A stretch of DNA of 16,132 bases from an uncultured Desulfobacterium sp. (lineage in GTDB: Bacteria; Desulfobacterota; Desulfobacteria; Desulfobacterales; Desulfobacteraceae), in contig CAKZLA010000322.1 in assembly GCA_937124525.1 (NCBI GenBank), forward strand, positions 1-16,132. The letters run 5' to 3'. Positions 1-8,359 of the stretch are shown here, piece after piece; within the stretch, counting starts at the first letter, position 1; the number at the start of each line of letters is the position of its first letter. A model generated the notes under the pieces. It saw only the letters and a list, made by a program, of their open reading frames with translations, was not told the origin of the DNA and searched no databases. The position numbers and the translations under genes are program-made.

Positions 1-36
1 ATAACCGGTTATGCCAGAAATCTGGACCGTAAATGA
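1..36 (+). CDS. C-terminal end of an upstream gene, probably CoA-transferase alpha subunit (partial)
   Basis: The first frame of the window is open for eleven codons (reading ITGYARNLDRK) and stops at TGA 34-36, at the very start of the next gene. A 5' gene ending almost on top of the beta-subunit start is the usual arrangement for two-subunit CoA-transferases, so this is most likely the alpha subunit. The peptide is too short to recognise by itself. The assignment rests only on position, and another frame also stops nearby (TAA 30-32). Confidence 0.4.
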   Translation: MTGYARNLDRK

Positions 37-50
37 TGAAGGAATCCCCA

Positions 51-815
51 ATGGAATACACATTAAAAGAGATGATGGCCATCACTGCTGCCCGGGAGAT
101 CAAAAACGAGGATATCGTCTTCTGCGGAACCGGTATCTCAATGCTGGCAGCCATGGCAGCTAAAAATATTAATGCCCCGGAAAGTGTAATTTTTTTTGAA
201 ACCGGGGCCATTGACTCCAAGTTGGAAGAGATTCCCCTGGCCGTGGGAGATTCCCGGGTGATGTATCACACCTCGGCCAATGGGGGTCTCTTGGACTCCT
301 TTGCCACCATGCAGAACGCCACCACAGGAAAACATGTGGTGGGGATTCTCGGGGCGGCCCAGGTGGATAAGTTCGGTAATCTCAACTCCACTGTGATCGG
401 CGATTATGACTCACCAAAGATTCGATTCTCCGGCAGTGGGGGCGGCTGTGATGTGGCCTCTTTTGTTCCCCGGAGCATCATCTTCATGCAGCATGAAAAA
501 CGTAAGTTTGTAAATAAATTGGATTATCTTACCAGCCCCGGATATCTGGATGGCCCAGATGGACGAAAAAATGCGGGACTTATCCCCGGCGGGCCTGAAA
601 TGGTCATCACCAATATGGGGGTCATGCGGTTTGATGACACCACCAAAGAGATGTACCTGGCCGCCTGTTATCCCGGTATAACACCCCAGGAAATTCTGGA
701 AAAAATGGAATTTTCCGTGGATATTTCCCGGGCAGAAGAGGCCAGCCCACCAACCCAGGAAGAGCTGACACTTTTAAGAGAGAAATGTGATCATCAGCGG
801 TTAATATTGTCTTAA
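51..815 (+). CDS. CoA-transferase beta subunit, glutaconate CoA-transferase B-like
   Basis: This is the beta subunit of a family I CoA-transferase of the GctB type. Such enzymes move coenzyme A between a short-chain acyl-CoA and a free acid in the cytoplasm, working as an alpha/beta complex. The segment VIFFETGAID places a glutamate at residue 50, matching the position of the catalytic glutamate that forms the acyl-CoA intermediate in this family. A glycine-rich stretch GSGGGCDVASF follows at about residue 130. The 254-residue length is normal for a beta subunit. I prefer ATG 51 because GAAGGA at 38-43 is a well-placed ribosome binding site; ATG 33 and 36 are in frame but overlap the previous gene's stop. 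The true acid substrate cannot be told from sequence. The nearby IclR gene is a plausible regulator, as these often control acid or aromatic catabolism operons. Confidence 0.85.
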   Translation: MEYTLKEMMAITAAREIKNEDIVFCGTGISMLAAMAAKNINAPESVIFFETGAIDSKLEEIPLAVGDSRVMYHTSANGGLLDSFATMQNATTGKHVVGILGAAQVDKFGNLNSTVIGDYDSPKIRFSGSGGGCDVASFVPRSIIFMQHEKRKFVNKLDYLTSPGYLDGPDGRKNAGLIPGGPEMVITNMGVMRFDDTTKEMYLAACYPGITPQEILEKMEFSVDISRAEEASPPTQEELTLLREKCDHQRLILS

Positions 816-840
816 TTCTATATTTCGTTGAATGTTCAAG

Positions 841-979
841 TATCCGGGCAGTTATAGTGCATTTCATATGACTTGTTTTCGATTTTCAGGTTTAACTTAT
901 TAAAAAGACTCATTTTGTTAGTCTGAAAAAGTATCAAGTCATCTGAAAAAAACTAGTTCTAATTTTGACTGCCCGGGTA
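841..979. repeat. Decayed palindromic MITE-like element
   Basis: The ends TATCCGGGCAGT (841-852) and ACTGCCCGGGTA (968-979) are inverted copies with one mismatch. Inside them, ATGACTTG (868-875) pairs perfectly with CAAGTCAT (935-942), and ATTTTCAG (882-889) pairs with CTGAAAAA (923-930) with one mismatch. The whole 139 bp can therefore fold as one long imperfect hairpin with a loop around 890-922. That is the form of a small non-autonomous transposable element or a large REP-like palindrome. It lies just after the CoA-transferase stop, so its transcript could also slow or end transcription. No T-run follows, so a simple terminator is less likely. Confidence 0.6.
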
Positions 980-1133
980 TTCCATGGAGCATGGGTGCCA
1001 AGCTTGCGTCTCTTCTAAGTTTGCCCACTTGGTGTGGGACCACGAACGGGCGGAGGCTGAACGTACAAATCAAAATAGCATGATACCGCCCCGACGACCT
1101 CCCTGGGCGGAAGGAGAAAGTTGGAGGAAATTT
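980..1133. other. Unassigned stretch with a hairpin and a 59-codon open frame
   Basis: This gap between the palindromic element and the IclR gene holds a hairpin, CCGCCC (1086-1091) with GGGCGG (1105-1110). It also holds an open frame from ATG 984 to TGA 1163 (59 codons) that runs 30 bp into the 3' end of the IclR gene on the other strand. The predicted peptide is rich in Arg, Trp and Pro near its C-terminal half, and I do not recognise it. No ribosome binding site precedes it. It may be a chance frame or a remnant. Confidence 0.25.
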
Positions 1134-1916
1134 TTACCGGGGCAAAAATCCCTGTTCCAATGAAAATTTCCGGGCTGCGTCAACCAGGGAAAAAATGCAT
1201 TTTTTTCGGTGGAAGTCATTGGAAAAACGGATTTCAGGAATGGCCAGGCTTAAAGCACCAATAATCTTTCCCTGATGATCCATTACTGGGGCACTCAAAG
1301 AGCCCAGCCCCGGGGATCTTTCCCCCAGACTGGTGGCAAACCCGTCTTTTCTGATGCGGATCAACGCCTGTTTTAAAACAGGCAGATCCACCAGAGTATT
1401 TTCCGTCAAACGGGTGAGAGGGGTGGATTCCAGATAGCTGTCAATAAACTGGGGTAAAGAAAAAGCCAACAGGCACTTGGCAGAAGCACCGGCATGGAGA
1501 GGAGATCTGTGTCCCAGGGGCATTCCCGCCCGCAGGGACATGGAGGATTCCAGGGTATCAATGCATATACGGTGACCCTCTTCAAGTATATTCAAATGAA
1601 CGGTTTCCTTGGTCTGGGCCGCCACCAACTCCATGTACTTGCGGGCACCCCGGGTCACTTGATTGACATGCTGAAGGGGCTCCAGAAACCGGTAAAACAC
1701 ATTTCCCAGATGGTATTGCCGCGTCTGACTATCCTGTTTGATAAACCCATGAGTTTTGTAGGTCTGCAAAATCCGTTGCACTGTTGCCGGACTGAAACCC
1801 AATTCCTGGCTCAATTCCCGCACCCCCCAACTGGATTTATCTCCACTGAACGCCAAAAGAGTTAGAATGGATTTCTCAATGGCATTATATTTTTTATGAT
1901 CATTATTTTGTTTCAT
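1134..1916 (-). CDS. IclR-family transcriptional regulator
   Basis: A 260-residue cytoplasmic regulator with the two-part IclR design. A winged helix-turn-helix occupies about residues 10-75, with the recognition region WGVRELSQELGFSPATVQ. The C-terminal effector domain (about 80-255) carries the typical family stretches GHRSPLHAGASAKCLLAF and GERSPGLGSLSAPVMD. IclR proteins are usually dimeric repressors or activators of carbon-source genes and bind a small acid in the C-terminal domain. I chose ATG 1916; a GTG twelve bases further out (1928) is in frame, and neither has a clear ribosome binding site. The gene is convergent with the CoA-transferase genes, so it may regulate that operon, but the ligand is unknown. 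Confidence 0.9.
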   Translation of the reverse strand: MKQNNDHKKYNAIEKSILTLLAFSGDKSSWGVRELSQELGFSPATVQRILQTYKTHGFIKQDSQTRQYHLGNVFYRFLEPLQHVNQVTRGARKYMELVAAQTKETVHLNILEEGHRICIDTLESSMSLRAGMPLGHRSPLHAGASAKCLLAFSLPQFIDSYLESTPLTRLTENTLVDLPVLKQALIRIRKDGFATSLGERSPGLGSLSAPVMDHQGKIIGALSLAIPEIRFSNDFHRKKCIFSLVDAARKFSLEQGFLPR

Positions 1917-2025
1917 AATATAAAACACTGTTTTTTTTCAAATCAAAATGTCATACTCGAAAAAAAATGTCAAGATAAGAAGAGATCCTCCAATATAATT
2001 ATGATATTTGTAAGTCAATTTGACA

Positions 2026-2051
2026 CCGGGGACCCACAGCAGAGCCCCCGG
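2026..2051. other. GC-only stem-loop in the IclR/sigma-54 gene intergenic region
   Basis: CCGGGG (2026-2031) pairs with CCCCGG (2046-2051) across a 14-base loop. It stands out in AT-rich surroundings and lies in the 340-bp gap between the two divergent regulator genes. No T-run follows closely, so its role is unclear. The rest of 1929-2100 shows no supported gene. Confidence 0.3.
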
Positions 2052-2105
2052 CAGCATAGTGTCATTGTTTTATTCATCACTTTGGTTGGACGATATAGCC
2101 GTTAT

Positions 2106-2232
2106 TCGACAGGCTGTTACGGAACTTAAAATATTTTTACAAAGCATCTACATGCGGCAATACAGAAGTTAATAACACAGCATATATAGTGTGTATGTCT
2201 GTAAATTCATTCATTCCGTAACAGCCTGTCGA
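2106..2232. repeat. Small element with 19-bp perfect terminal inverted repeats
   Basis: TCGACAGGCTGTTACGGAA at 2106-2124 is exactly the inverse of 2214-2232, with 89 AT-rich bases between. Pairing can extend two or three bases outwards with one mismatch. The right arm ends about 12 bases before the ribosome binding site of the sigma-54 activator, so the element sits inside that gene's promoter or leader. It fits a MITE or solo-end relic; a bipartite operator that loops DNA is an alternative. Confidence 0.6.
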
Positions 2233-2257
2233 GTATAAGAAGCAGGAGAAATGAAGT

Positions 2258-4039
2258 ATGATTTTCAAAGCAGAACAACTTTACTGGAATGCCGGGGAAA
2301 AAAATCAATTGGAACTTGACTGGAAACAATTCAGCAAAGCACTTTTAAACGCCTCTCCCGACGGCATTGCCGCCCTGGACATGACATTGAAAATCATGAT
2401 TTCAAATCAACTTGCCCAAAACGGACTGGAGTTATTCCCAGGTGCCATGCTCTCCACCACTCTGCCCGAACTTACCAAACATGCACGCCAGGTACTCAAA
2501 GCCAATAAGACCGAAGAGGGCATCCTCCTCAATAAAAATAACGTCCGATACTCTGTTCTCCTGAACCCCATACGCCACCAGGAGAGGGTGCTGGGAATAT
2601 TCTGTATTTTCCAGGACATGACCGCCATGGAAAAGGTCACTTCACAAATGGAATCCTTTCAAGAACTTTCCATGGAACTGGATACCATCATTGATTCCAG
2701 CAACGATGGTCTATGGATTTGTGATGGAGACGGGATCGTATTGAGGATAAATCCAGCTTCGGAATATCTAACCCATGTCAAATCCGCAGACATGGTGGGC
2801 AAGAATATGACCGAACTGGTTGAAGAGGGACTCATTGACCAATCCGTCACCCTTGAAGTGCTTAAAACCAAAAAAAAAGCCAGCATCCTCCAGAAAACCC
2901 GCCACGGAAAGGAACTCTTTCTTACGGGCAGCCCTGTTTTTGATTCCGGGGGCAATATGTTCCGGGTGGTTGTCAATGAAAGAGACATCACCGAAATCAA
3001 AACCCTTCAAAAAAAGCTGGAAGAAAAGGTGGCTTTGAACAACCAGTACCGGCAGGATCTGCTGGAGATGCAGATTGAAGAGATGGAATCTCGTCAGATC
3101 ATTGCTCAAACACCTGAATATATAAACACTATCCAACAAGCGGTAAAACTTGGCACTGTGGACTCCACCGTGCTGATCCTGGGAGAATCCGGCACAGGCA
3201 AAGGGGTTGTGGCCGACCTTATCCACAAATATTCCCCCCGGAAAGATCACCCCATGATCAAGCTCAATTGCGGGTCAATCCCCGAATCTCTGGTGGAAAG
3301 CGAGCTGTTCGGCTATGAAAAGGGGGCCTTTACCGGTGCGGGAAAGGGGGGGAAACCAGGTAAATTTGAAATGGCCCACAAGGGAATTATTTTTCTGGAT
3401 GAAATCGCGGAACTGCCCCTCTCCTCCCAGGTAAAACTACTGCGGTTTCTGGAAGATGGACAGATCAGCCGTGTGGGGGGCATGGCCAGCCAAAAAGTGG
3501 ATGTAAGGATTATTGCAGCAACCAACCGGAATTTGAAAAAAATGGTGGCTCAAAAACAGTTCCGAAGTGATCTGTTTTACCGCCTCAATGTCATTCCTCT
3601 GACCATGCTGCCATTGCGAAAACGAAGGGACTGCATATTACCTTTAATCAACCATTTTACGGATCAATTTTGCCAGCGCTATGGTAAAAAAGGGGTTACG
3701 CTTTCCCGGGAAGCCATGGGGGCCATGCTGGAACACAGTTATCCTGGCAATGTAAGGGAAATGATCAATATCTGCGAACGGGTAGTGGTGATGTCCCAGG
3801 ATGGGTATGTGGGTCTGGGGGATCTGCCCGCAAGTATTCGGGAGGGCATGGCAAAAGCTCCATTGGGGGGTGAGGTGTGGCATCCAGGGCAGACACTCAA
3901 AGAAAGGATGGATGCCCTGGAAAAAGAAATTCTTGAAAAAGCCCTGAAATTCCATAAAACCCAGGCTAAAATGGCCAGGTCTTTGGGATTGAATCAGTCC
4001 ACGGTGGCCCGAAAACTGAAAAGACATCTCTTGGTATAA
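2258..4039 (+). CDS. PAS-domain sigma-54-dependent activator (AAA+, Fis-type HTH)
   Basis: A 593-residue enhancer-binding protein. Two PAS-like sensor segments (about 20-130 and 135-245) are followed by a helical linker. The AAA+ domain comes next, with Walker A GESGTGKG (309-316), the sigma-54 contact loop GAFTGA (356-361) and Walker B GIIFLDE (376-382). A Fis-type helix-turn-helix forms the end (about 565-590, AKMARSLGLNQSTVARKL). With no phospho-receiver domain and no membrane segment, it should sense a cytoplasmic signal through PAS and drive ATP-dependent opening of sigma-54 promoters. ATG 2258 has GGAG at 2245-2248. The terminal HTH resembles those of PrpR- and RocR-like activators of acid and amino-acid use. 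Its targets are unknown: no convincing -24/-12 site was found in the window. The upstream inverted repeat may affect its expression. Confidence 0.93.
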   Translation: MIFKAEQLYWNAGEKNQLELDWKQFSKALLNASPDGIAALDMTLKIMISNQLAQNGLELFPGAMLSTTLPELTKHARQVLKANKTEEGILLNKNNVRYSVLLNPIRHQERVLGIFCIFQDMTAMEKVTSQMESFQELSMELDTIIDSSNDGLWICDGDGIVLRINPASEYLTHVKSADMVGKNMTELVEEGLIDQSVTLEVLKTKKKASILQKTRHGKELFLTGSPVFDSGGNMFRVVVNERDITEIKTLQKKLEEKVALNNQYRQDLLEMQIEEMESRQIIAQTPEYINTIQQAVKLGTVDSTVLILGESGTGKGVVADLIHKYSPRKDHPMIKLNCGSIPESLVESELFGYEKGAFTGAGKGGKPGKFEMAHKGIIFLDEIAELPLSSQVKLLRFLEDGQISRVGGMASQKVDVRIIAATNRNLKKMVAQKQFRSDLFYRLNVIPLTMLPLRKRRDCILPLINHFTDQFCQRYGKKGVTLSREAMGAMLEHSYPGNVREMINICERVVVMSQDGYVGLGDLPASIREGMAKAPLGGEVWHPGQTLKERMDALEKEILEKALKFHKTQAKMARSLGLNQSTVARKLKRHLLV

Positions 4040-4157
4040 CCACCACGGGGCAGACCGTATTCGAAAGCAGCCTGTCACAACTAAAATAGAAAATAAAACC
4101 ATGCCGCCCCCGACGGGGACTCTGTTATCGGTACTTTAATGCTGTATCTTTTTATAT

Positions 4158-4200
4158 GAAAGTCCCACCAAAATGCTGGAATTAAAGGACTTTCGTTTTT
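4158..4200 (+). terminator. Probable intrinsic terminator after the sigma-54 activator
   Basis: GAAAGTCC (4158-4165) pairs perfectly with GGACTTTC (4187-4194), followed by GTTTTT. The 21-base loop is long for a terminator. The hairpin lies about 120 bp after the activator's stop, so it could end that transcript. It also resembles the hairpin at 4367-4405, described separately. Confidence 0.5.
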
Positions 4201-4366
4201 CGTTGTGGCAGGTAGTTACCCTCTATTCGCTTATTTTTTTATAACTTATTGAATTTATTAATACCAAAAAGTTGGCCATTAAAAATTCAAGGTAATATTA
4301 TGTAGTAATTACAGAATTTTATAAAAATGAGCGAAATGTGGGTAGTTACGGCCATGTATGTTATAA

Positions 4367-4405
4367 GAAACTCCGTCCAATTATATTTGTAATAACTGGA
4401 GTTTC
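4367..4405 (+). promoter_or_regulatory. Inverted repeat upstream of the SARP-like regulator
   Basis: GAAACTCC (4367-4374) pairs exactly with GGAGTTTC (4398-4405). Inside the loop, CCAATTAT and ATAACTGG offer a further competing pairing. No T-run follows. The flank TTGTTGTGGGCAGG (4410-4423) closely matches CGTTGTGGCAGG after the hairpin at 4158-4194, so the two are likely diverged copies. An operator or leader structure for the 4495 gene is possible. The remainder of 4201-4494 is AT-rich, and I see no supported gene in it. Confidence 0.4.
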
Positions 4406-4494
4406 GATATTTGTTGTGGGCAGGCCAAATCCCCAATACGGTCTGTCCGTGGCAGTTATAAAAAAAATAATCATGACAAAACTGGAAAAACATC

Positions 4495-7400
4495 ATGGTC
4501 TTATTACAGTCAAAACTTCAGACACCCAAGCGCTATAATACCCTTCATCGGAAACGCTTGGTTGGGCTCTTTGAAGATGTCAGTCAATACAAACTAATTG
4601 CTGTCACTGCCGGGGCAGGATATGGCAAAACCACCCTTGTGGCAGATGCCTTGAAGTCCCAGGATATTGTTCCAATATGGTATCTACTGGACAGGCAGGA
4701 CAGTGATTTTATTGTATTTATTTCATATCTGTACTCTGCGGTCCAACAGCATGTTCCCGATTCCAAGGAAGATAAAAAGTGCTATCCCATTACAAAGACA
4801 GGCTTACAAAAACAAACGGACATTCTCCTTGAATGGCTGGCCTTTCTGGAAAAGATGGTAACACAACACACGGTTCTTGTCCTGGATGATTACCATCTGG
4901 TTCAGGACAGTCCCCAGATCAACCATGCCATTGAATTTATACTTAACCGATTGCCGGGCCATGTTCATATGGTCATCATTGGCAGAAAGAACTTAAGTAT
5001 TCGACTATCATCCTTTCGTGCAAAAGAACAGCTCATTGAGATCGGTGAAAACGATCTTTCTTTTACAACCAGTGAAATAAAACTTTTTTTTTCAGGCACC
5101 CTTTTGCAGACGGACACCTATATAAAAGACATTCGTTCAAGTACCAGGGGGTGGGCAGCCAGCCTGGTTCTTTTACGATATACCTTTCATAATAAAACAC
5201 CTGAAGCCATTGCCAACAGCCTGGAATTATTTAAGCAGACACCCAGGTATATTTTTTCTTACCTTAAAGAAAATGTTTTTGATCCCCAGCCGGACCGTAT
5301 TAAAGCATTCATGATGAAAGCCGCCCTTCTGGATAGAATAGACACTAACAGCTGTAGCAAAATATTTGATGTGAATGATGCCAAAACCATTATAAAAAAA
5401 ATGATTGCAGATCATTTGATGATCTTTCCGGCGGATGAATCCGGAAAGATTTTTTATCTTCATCATCTATTTAAGGATTTTTTAACAACCCAGCTTGAAA
5501 AAACGTTTTCAGAATCAAAGATTCATCATCTGCATTGCACCATCGCCAAAGAGATGGAAAATGAAGATATTTTCCAGGCCCTGGACCATTTTATTGAAGG
5601 CCATGCCTTTCATGAAGCCATACGCCTGATTGAAACCCATGAAATGGAATTTTTACTGGAAGGTAAAATAATTTTTTTGGAGAAGTGCCTTAAGAAAATA
5701 CCCACATTGATCATTGAACAAAACCCTCAATTATTGCTGGCACAGGCCAAACTCCTTACCTATTTGGGCAATCCCGGAAAGGCCGTTGATAATCTCATTA
5801 GGGCGCATCAGCTATTTAAAAACCGCCAAGCCCGGGAAGATATGGTAAAATGTCTGGTGGAGCTGGGTTCCCAGTACTATTTCACAGGATACGTCAAAGA
5901 GGCAAAATTGCTGATGGAACAGGTGATTGATCAGGTGGAGAGACCCTCCACAACCTATAGCATCGCCATGACCTATCTTACCTTTTTATCCTCCGTTCTG
6001 GGCGAATTTGAAACGGCAAAAAAATACTATAAATTATTTTTTGAGGCGATTGAGGGGTTGCCAGACCTTGAACGAAGGATATCCCGGGCGCTGATCAACA
6101 CCTCCTATACCTATACGCTTTACATAAAAGGGGAGTTTGAACGTGCACAGCAGGAGAATAAAAAGCTGCTAAAAGCCGTACTGGAGCTGTCCATTGATCC
6201 ATGTCTACCCCTCGTCTATTACCAACTCAGCGCCACCAGTTTCTTTTTGGGAACATTTCAAGAAGGCGTTGCCTTCGCCCAAAAAGGCATTGAAACTTGT
6301 GAAAAAATATCCCTTTATGACAGCAGAAAGGGATGGAATTGCCTTGCCTGGGCACAGAACTGCATCGGGCTTGGGAAACTGGACCAGGCCATTGAGTTGA
6401 TTGACCGCAGCATTGAACTGTTTGAAAACCCGGGCAACCGCTGGGGGGTGGCCAATGCCTGGGAATGTCTGCACCAGGTTTACCTGGCCCAGGGAAAAAT
6501 TGAATCTGCCCGGCAGATATTAAACAGGGCCATTGAGATCATAGAGGGCTACGGACTTCGTTTGACCGAAGGCATTCTTGGAAACAGCCGTGCCGGTCTT
6601 TTGATGATTGAGCAAAAGTTTTCAAAAGCCTTGACCTGCCTGGAACATGCTGGAAAAAAACTTGACGGGGCGAATTTTCACAGGTTCAACAACCACCTGT
6701 TGACCGCCAAAGCCTACGTTGAAACAGACAATCCCAGTGGGGCCATTACACAATTGTCCTTTGCCTTGTTATTATCTGAACGCAACTCCTATGATCAATT
6801 TGTCAAAAAAGAAGCAGAGTGGTTGATACCCCTATTAAAGGATGTTTTGTCAAAAGATAGAGCTTTTAAGGGAAAGACAAGGATTTATCTTGAAACACTT
6901 TTTAAAAATGAGCTTACAAAGGAGCCACCGCAACTTAAAATCACCCTGCTGGGTAAATTTAATTTGACCATAGGTAAGCAAAAGATTCCTTTATCCAGGT
7001 GGAAAAGTTCAAAAGCCCTTATGATTTTTAAATATCTTGCCGCCAACAGGCACCAGGGATTTATTCCACGGGATGTGCTCATTGAACTGCTCTGGCCCGG
7101 GGAAGATATACAAAAAACCGGCAGCCGTTTTAATATGGCCATGAGTGCATTGAGAAAAACATTGGAACCACAACTTTCACCCAAATCGGCATCTGCTTAC
7201 ATTCAACGGAAAAAAGATCAGTACCGACTTTACCAAGGGGAAAGAATCCTCATTGATGCCGAAGATTTTTCAGATGCGGTTATTTCTGTTAACGCACAAA
7301 AAAACAATCCCCAAAAAAGATTTGAAACTTGTCTTTTGGCCCAATCGTTTTATCGGGGGGCGTTTCTTGAAGAAGATCGTTATGAAGAGTGGTGTCTTGG

Positions 7401-7701
7401 AAAAAGAGAATGGTTCACCTCCGAGTACCTGAAAATACTCAGGAAGATTGTAGCCTTTTACGAAGGGGATAATAATATTGAGAATGCCCTCCTTTTTACG
7501 AGAAAAATCTTAGACGCAGATCCCTTTGATGAAAATGCGTTTAAACTATTGATGACCTTTTATGCCGGATCGGGGTGCTTATCCAAAACAAAAAAAACCT
7601 ACATGGACTATAAAACAATGGCAGAGCAGATGGATTGCCCTGTCCGTTCCGACATAACAGATCTATATTATAAGCTGATTCAAAAAAACTATTTGATGTA
7701 G
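4495..7701 (+). CDS. MalT-like ATPase/TPR regulator with SARP-type (BTAD) C terminus
   Basis: A 1068-residue signal-transduction ATPase. The N terminus (SKLQTPKR, then Walker A AGAGYGKTT at 39-47 and Walker B VLVLDDYH at 127-134) is the nucleotide-binding module of MalT-type regulators. A winged-helix/arm region follows to about 400, then TPR-like helical repeats from about 410 to 790. The C terminus does not hold the LuxR helix-turn-helix of MalT. Instead residues about 812-910 (start LKITLLGKFNLTIG) form an OmpR-like winged helix, and about 915-1065 a bacterial transcriptional activator (BTAD) domain, as in AfsR/SARP proteins. Such proteins oligomerise on binding a ligand and ATP and activate a few target promoters. 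Start ATG 4495 has a weak GGA; the matching relic at 8360 supports this start. The TPR boundaries are approximate and the ligand is unknown. The relic in front of dsrP hints that dsrP is a target. Confidence 0.85.
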   Translation: MVLLQSKLQTPKRYNTLHRKRLVGLFEDVSQYKLIAVTAGAGYGKTTLVADALKSQDIVPIWYLLDRQDSDFIVFISYLYSAVQQHVPDSKEDKKCYPITKTGLQKQTDILLEWLAFLEKMVTQHTVLVLDDYHLVQDSPQINHAIEFILNRLPGHVHMVIIGRKNLSIRLSSFRAKEQLIEIGENDLSFTTSEIKLFFSGTLLQTDTYIKDIRSSTRGWAASLVLLRYTFHNKTPEAIANSLELFKQTPRYIFSYLKENVFDPQPDRIKAFMMKAALLDRIDTNSCSKIFDVNDAKTIIKKMIADHLMIFPADESGKIFYLHHLFKDFLTTQLEKTFSESKIHHLHCTIAKEMENEDIFQALDHFIEGHAFHEAIRLIETHEMEFLLEGKIIFLEKCLKKIPTLIIEQNPQLLLAQAKLLTYLGNPGKAVDNLIRAHQLFKNRQAREDMVKCLVELGSQYYFTGYVKEAKLLMEQVIDQVERPSTTYSIAMTYLTFLSSVLGEFETAKKYYKLFFEAIEGLPDLERRISRALINTSYTYTLYIKGEFERAQQENKKLLKAVLELSIDPCLPLVYYQLSATSFFLGTFQEGVAFAQKGIETCEKISLYDSRKGWNCLAWAQNCIGLGKLDQAIELIDRSIELFENPGNRWGVANAWECLHQVYLAQGKIESARQILNRAIEIIEGYGLRLTEGILGNSRAGLLMIEQKFSKALTCLEHAGKKLDGANFHRFNNHLLTAKAYVETDNPSGAITQLSFALLLSERNSYDQFVKKEAEWLIPLLKDVLSKDRAFKGKTRIYLETLFKNELTKEPPQLKITLLGKFNLTIGKQKIPLSRWKSSKALMIFKYLAANRHQGFIPRDVLIELLWPGEDIQKTGSRFNMAMSALRKTLEPQLSPKSASAYIQRKKDQYRLYQGERILIDAEDFSDAVISVNAQKNNPQKRFETCLLAQSFYRGAFLEEDRYEEWCLGKREWFTSEYLKILRKIVAFYEGDNNIENALLFTRKILDADPFDENAFKLLMTFYAGSGCLSKTKKTYMDYKTMAEQMDCPVRSDITDLYYKLIQKNYLM

Positions 7702-7751
7702 TCAATATTTCCGAAAACATCAAACACATATTGTCCAGGGAAGTCAAGGAA

Positions 7752-8216
7752 CTATCGCGTTGCCTTACCGGTCATATGTTCAATTTTAATTCTAAACACC
7801 TTTGTTTTATTGATATCGCTTGCGATGTATTTTTTACCTTCCGGTATGTATTCACTGGAATAGCGCTGAACCAGCGCCAGCAGCCCTGCCTCTTTATCAT
7901 CATCAAAGACTTCTGTAGCAATGCCGAACACGATGACACTTGTAAACCGAGTGCTGAATTTTTCCGGAATAATTTCGGCACCCGCCACCACGCAAAATGA
8001 GACCTTGGCGTGATGGGCCAGGTTGTCGATCTTATGCCCGGTTTTGGCGCAATGGAAATAGATATTGCCATCATGGAGGGCATAATTCAGGGGAACTGCA
8101 TAGGGGTAGCCGTCGGCACCCAATGTTGCCAGCACGCCTTCCCGGCCATTTTTTAATATTCCAAGAGCCTCCTGTTCCGACATTTGTTTCTTTTTTCTTC
8201 TTAATTCTTTGAACAT
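7752..8216 (-). CDS. Pyridoxamine 5'-phosphate oxidase-like (Nim-type) flavin protein
   Basis: A 154-residue protein of the FMN-binding split-barrel superfamily, closest in appearance to the NimA/5-nitroimidazole-reductase-like branch. Diagnostic parts are GREGVLATLGADGYPYAVPLNY near residue 25, the barrel strand NIYFHCAKTGHKIDNL at about 51-66, and the conserved VSFCVV after it. Members bind flavin as dimers and reduce small molecules or act as general redox proteins; the substrate here cannot be told. Start ATG 8216 is well supported by AAAGGAG just upstream. The gene is convergent with the large regulator, leaving a 50-bp gap with no clear terminator. It probably stands alone. Confidence 0.9.
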   Translation of the reverse strand: MFKELRRKKKQMSEQEALGILKNGREGVLATLGADGYPYAVPLNYALHDGNIYFHCAKTGHKIDNLAHHAKVSFCVVAGAEIIPEKFSTRFTSVIVFGIATEVFDDDKEAGLLALVQRYSSEYIPEGKKYIASDINKTKVFRIKIEHMTGKATR

Positions 8217-8359
8217 AATATTGTCTCCTTTAAAACCTTCTTGTGTGGGACTATCCTCTCTTTTGAAACAGAAACAGGCATGATATCATACTCCCATGGG
8301 ACAATCATGGAAAAAAGTCTTATCAAGGAGAGAAAGTTTCAAGGGCAGGAAATAACATC

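Noticed and set aside
984..1133. tRNA-like sequence suggested by GGGACCACGAACGGG
   Set aside because: No cloverleaf can be drawn: no acceptor stem and no T-loop GTTCRANYC.
2768..3250. 160-codon minus-strand frame inside the sigma-54 activator
   Set aside because: Lies fully opposite well-recognised PAS/AAA+ coding sequence; a shadow frame.
4204..4221. Sigma-54 promoter (TGGCAGGTAGTTACC)
   Set aside because: The -24 half is close, but the -12 TTGC element is missing; no other convincing -24/-12 pair was seen in the window.
4338..4538. 66-codon plus-strand open frame upstream of the SARP-like regulator
   Set aside because: It overlaps the true gene start, has no ribosome binding site, covers the hairpin region and has no recognisable protein pattern.
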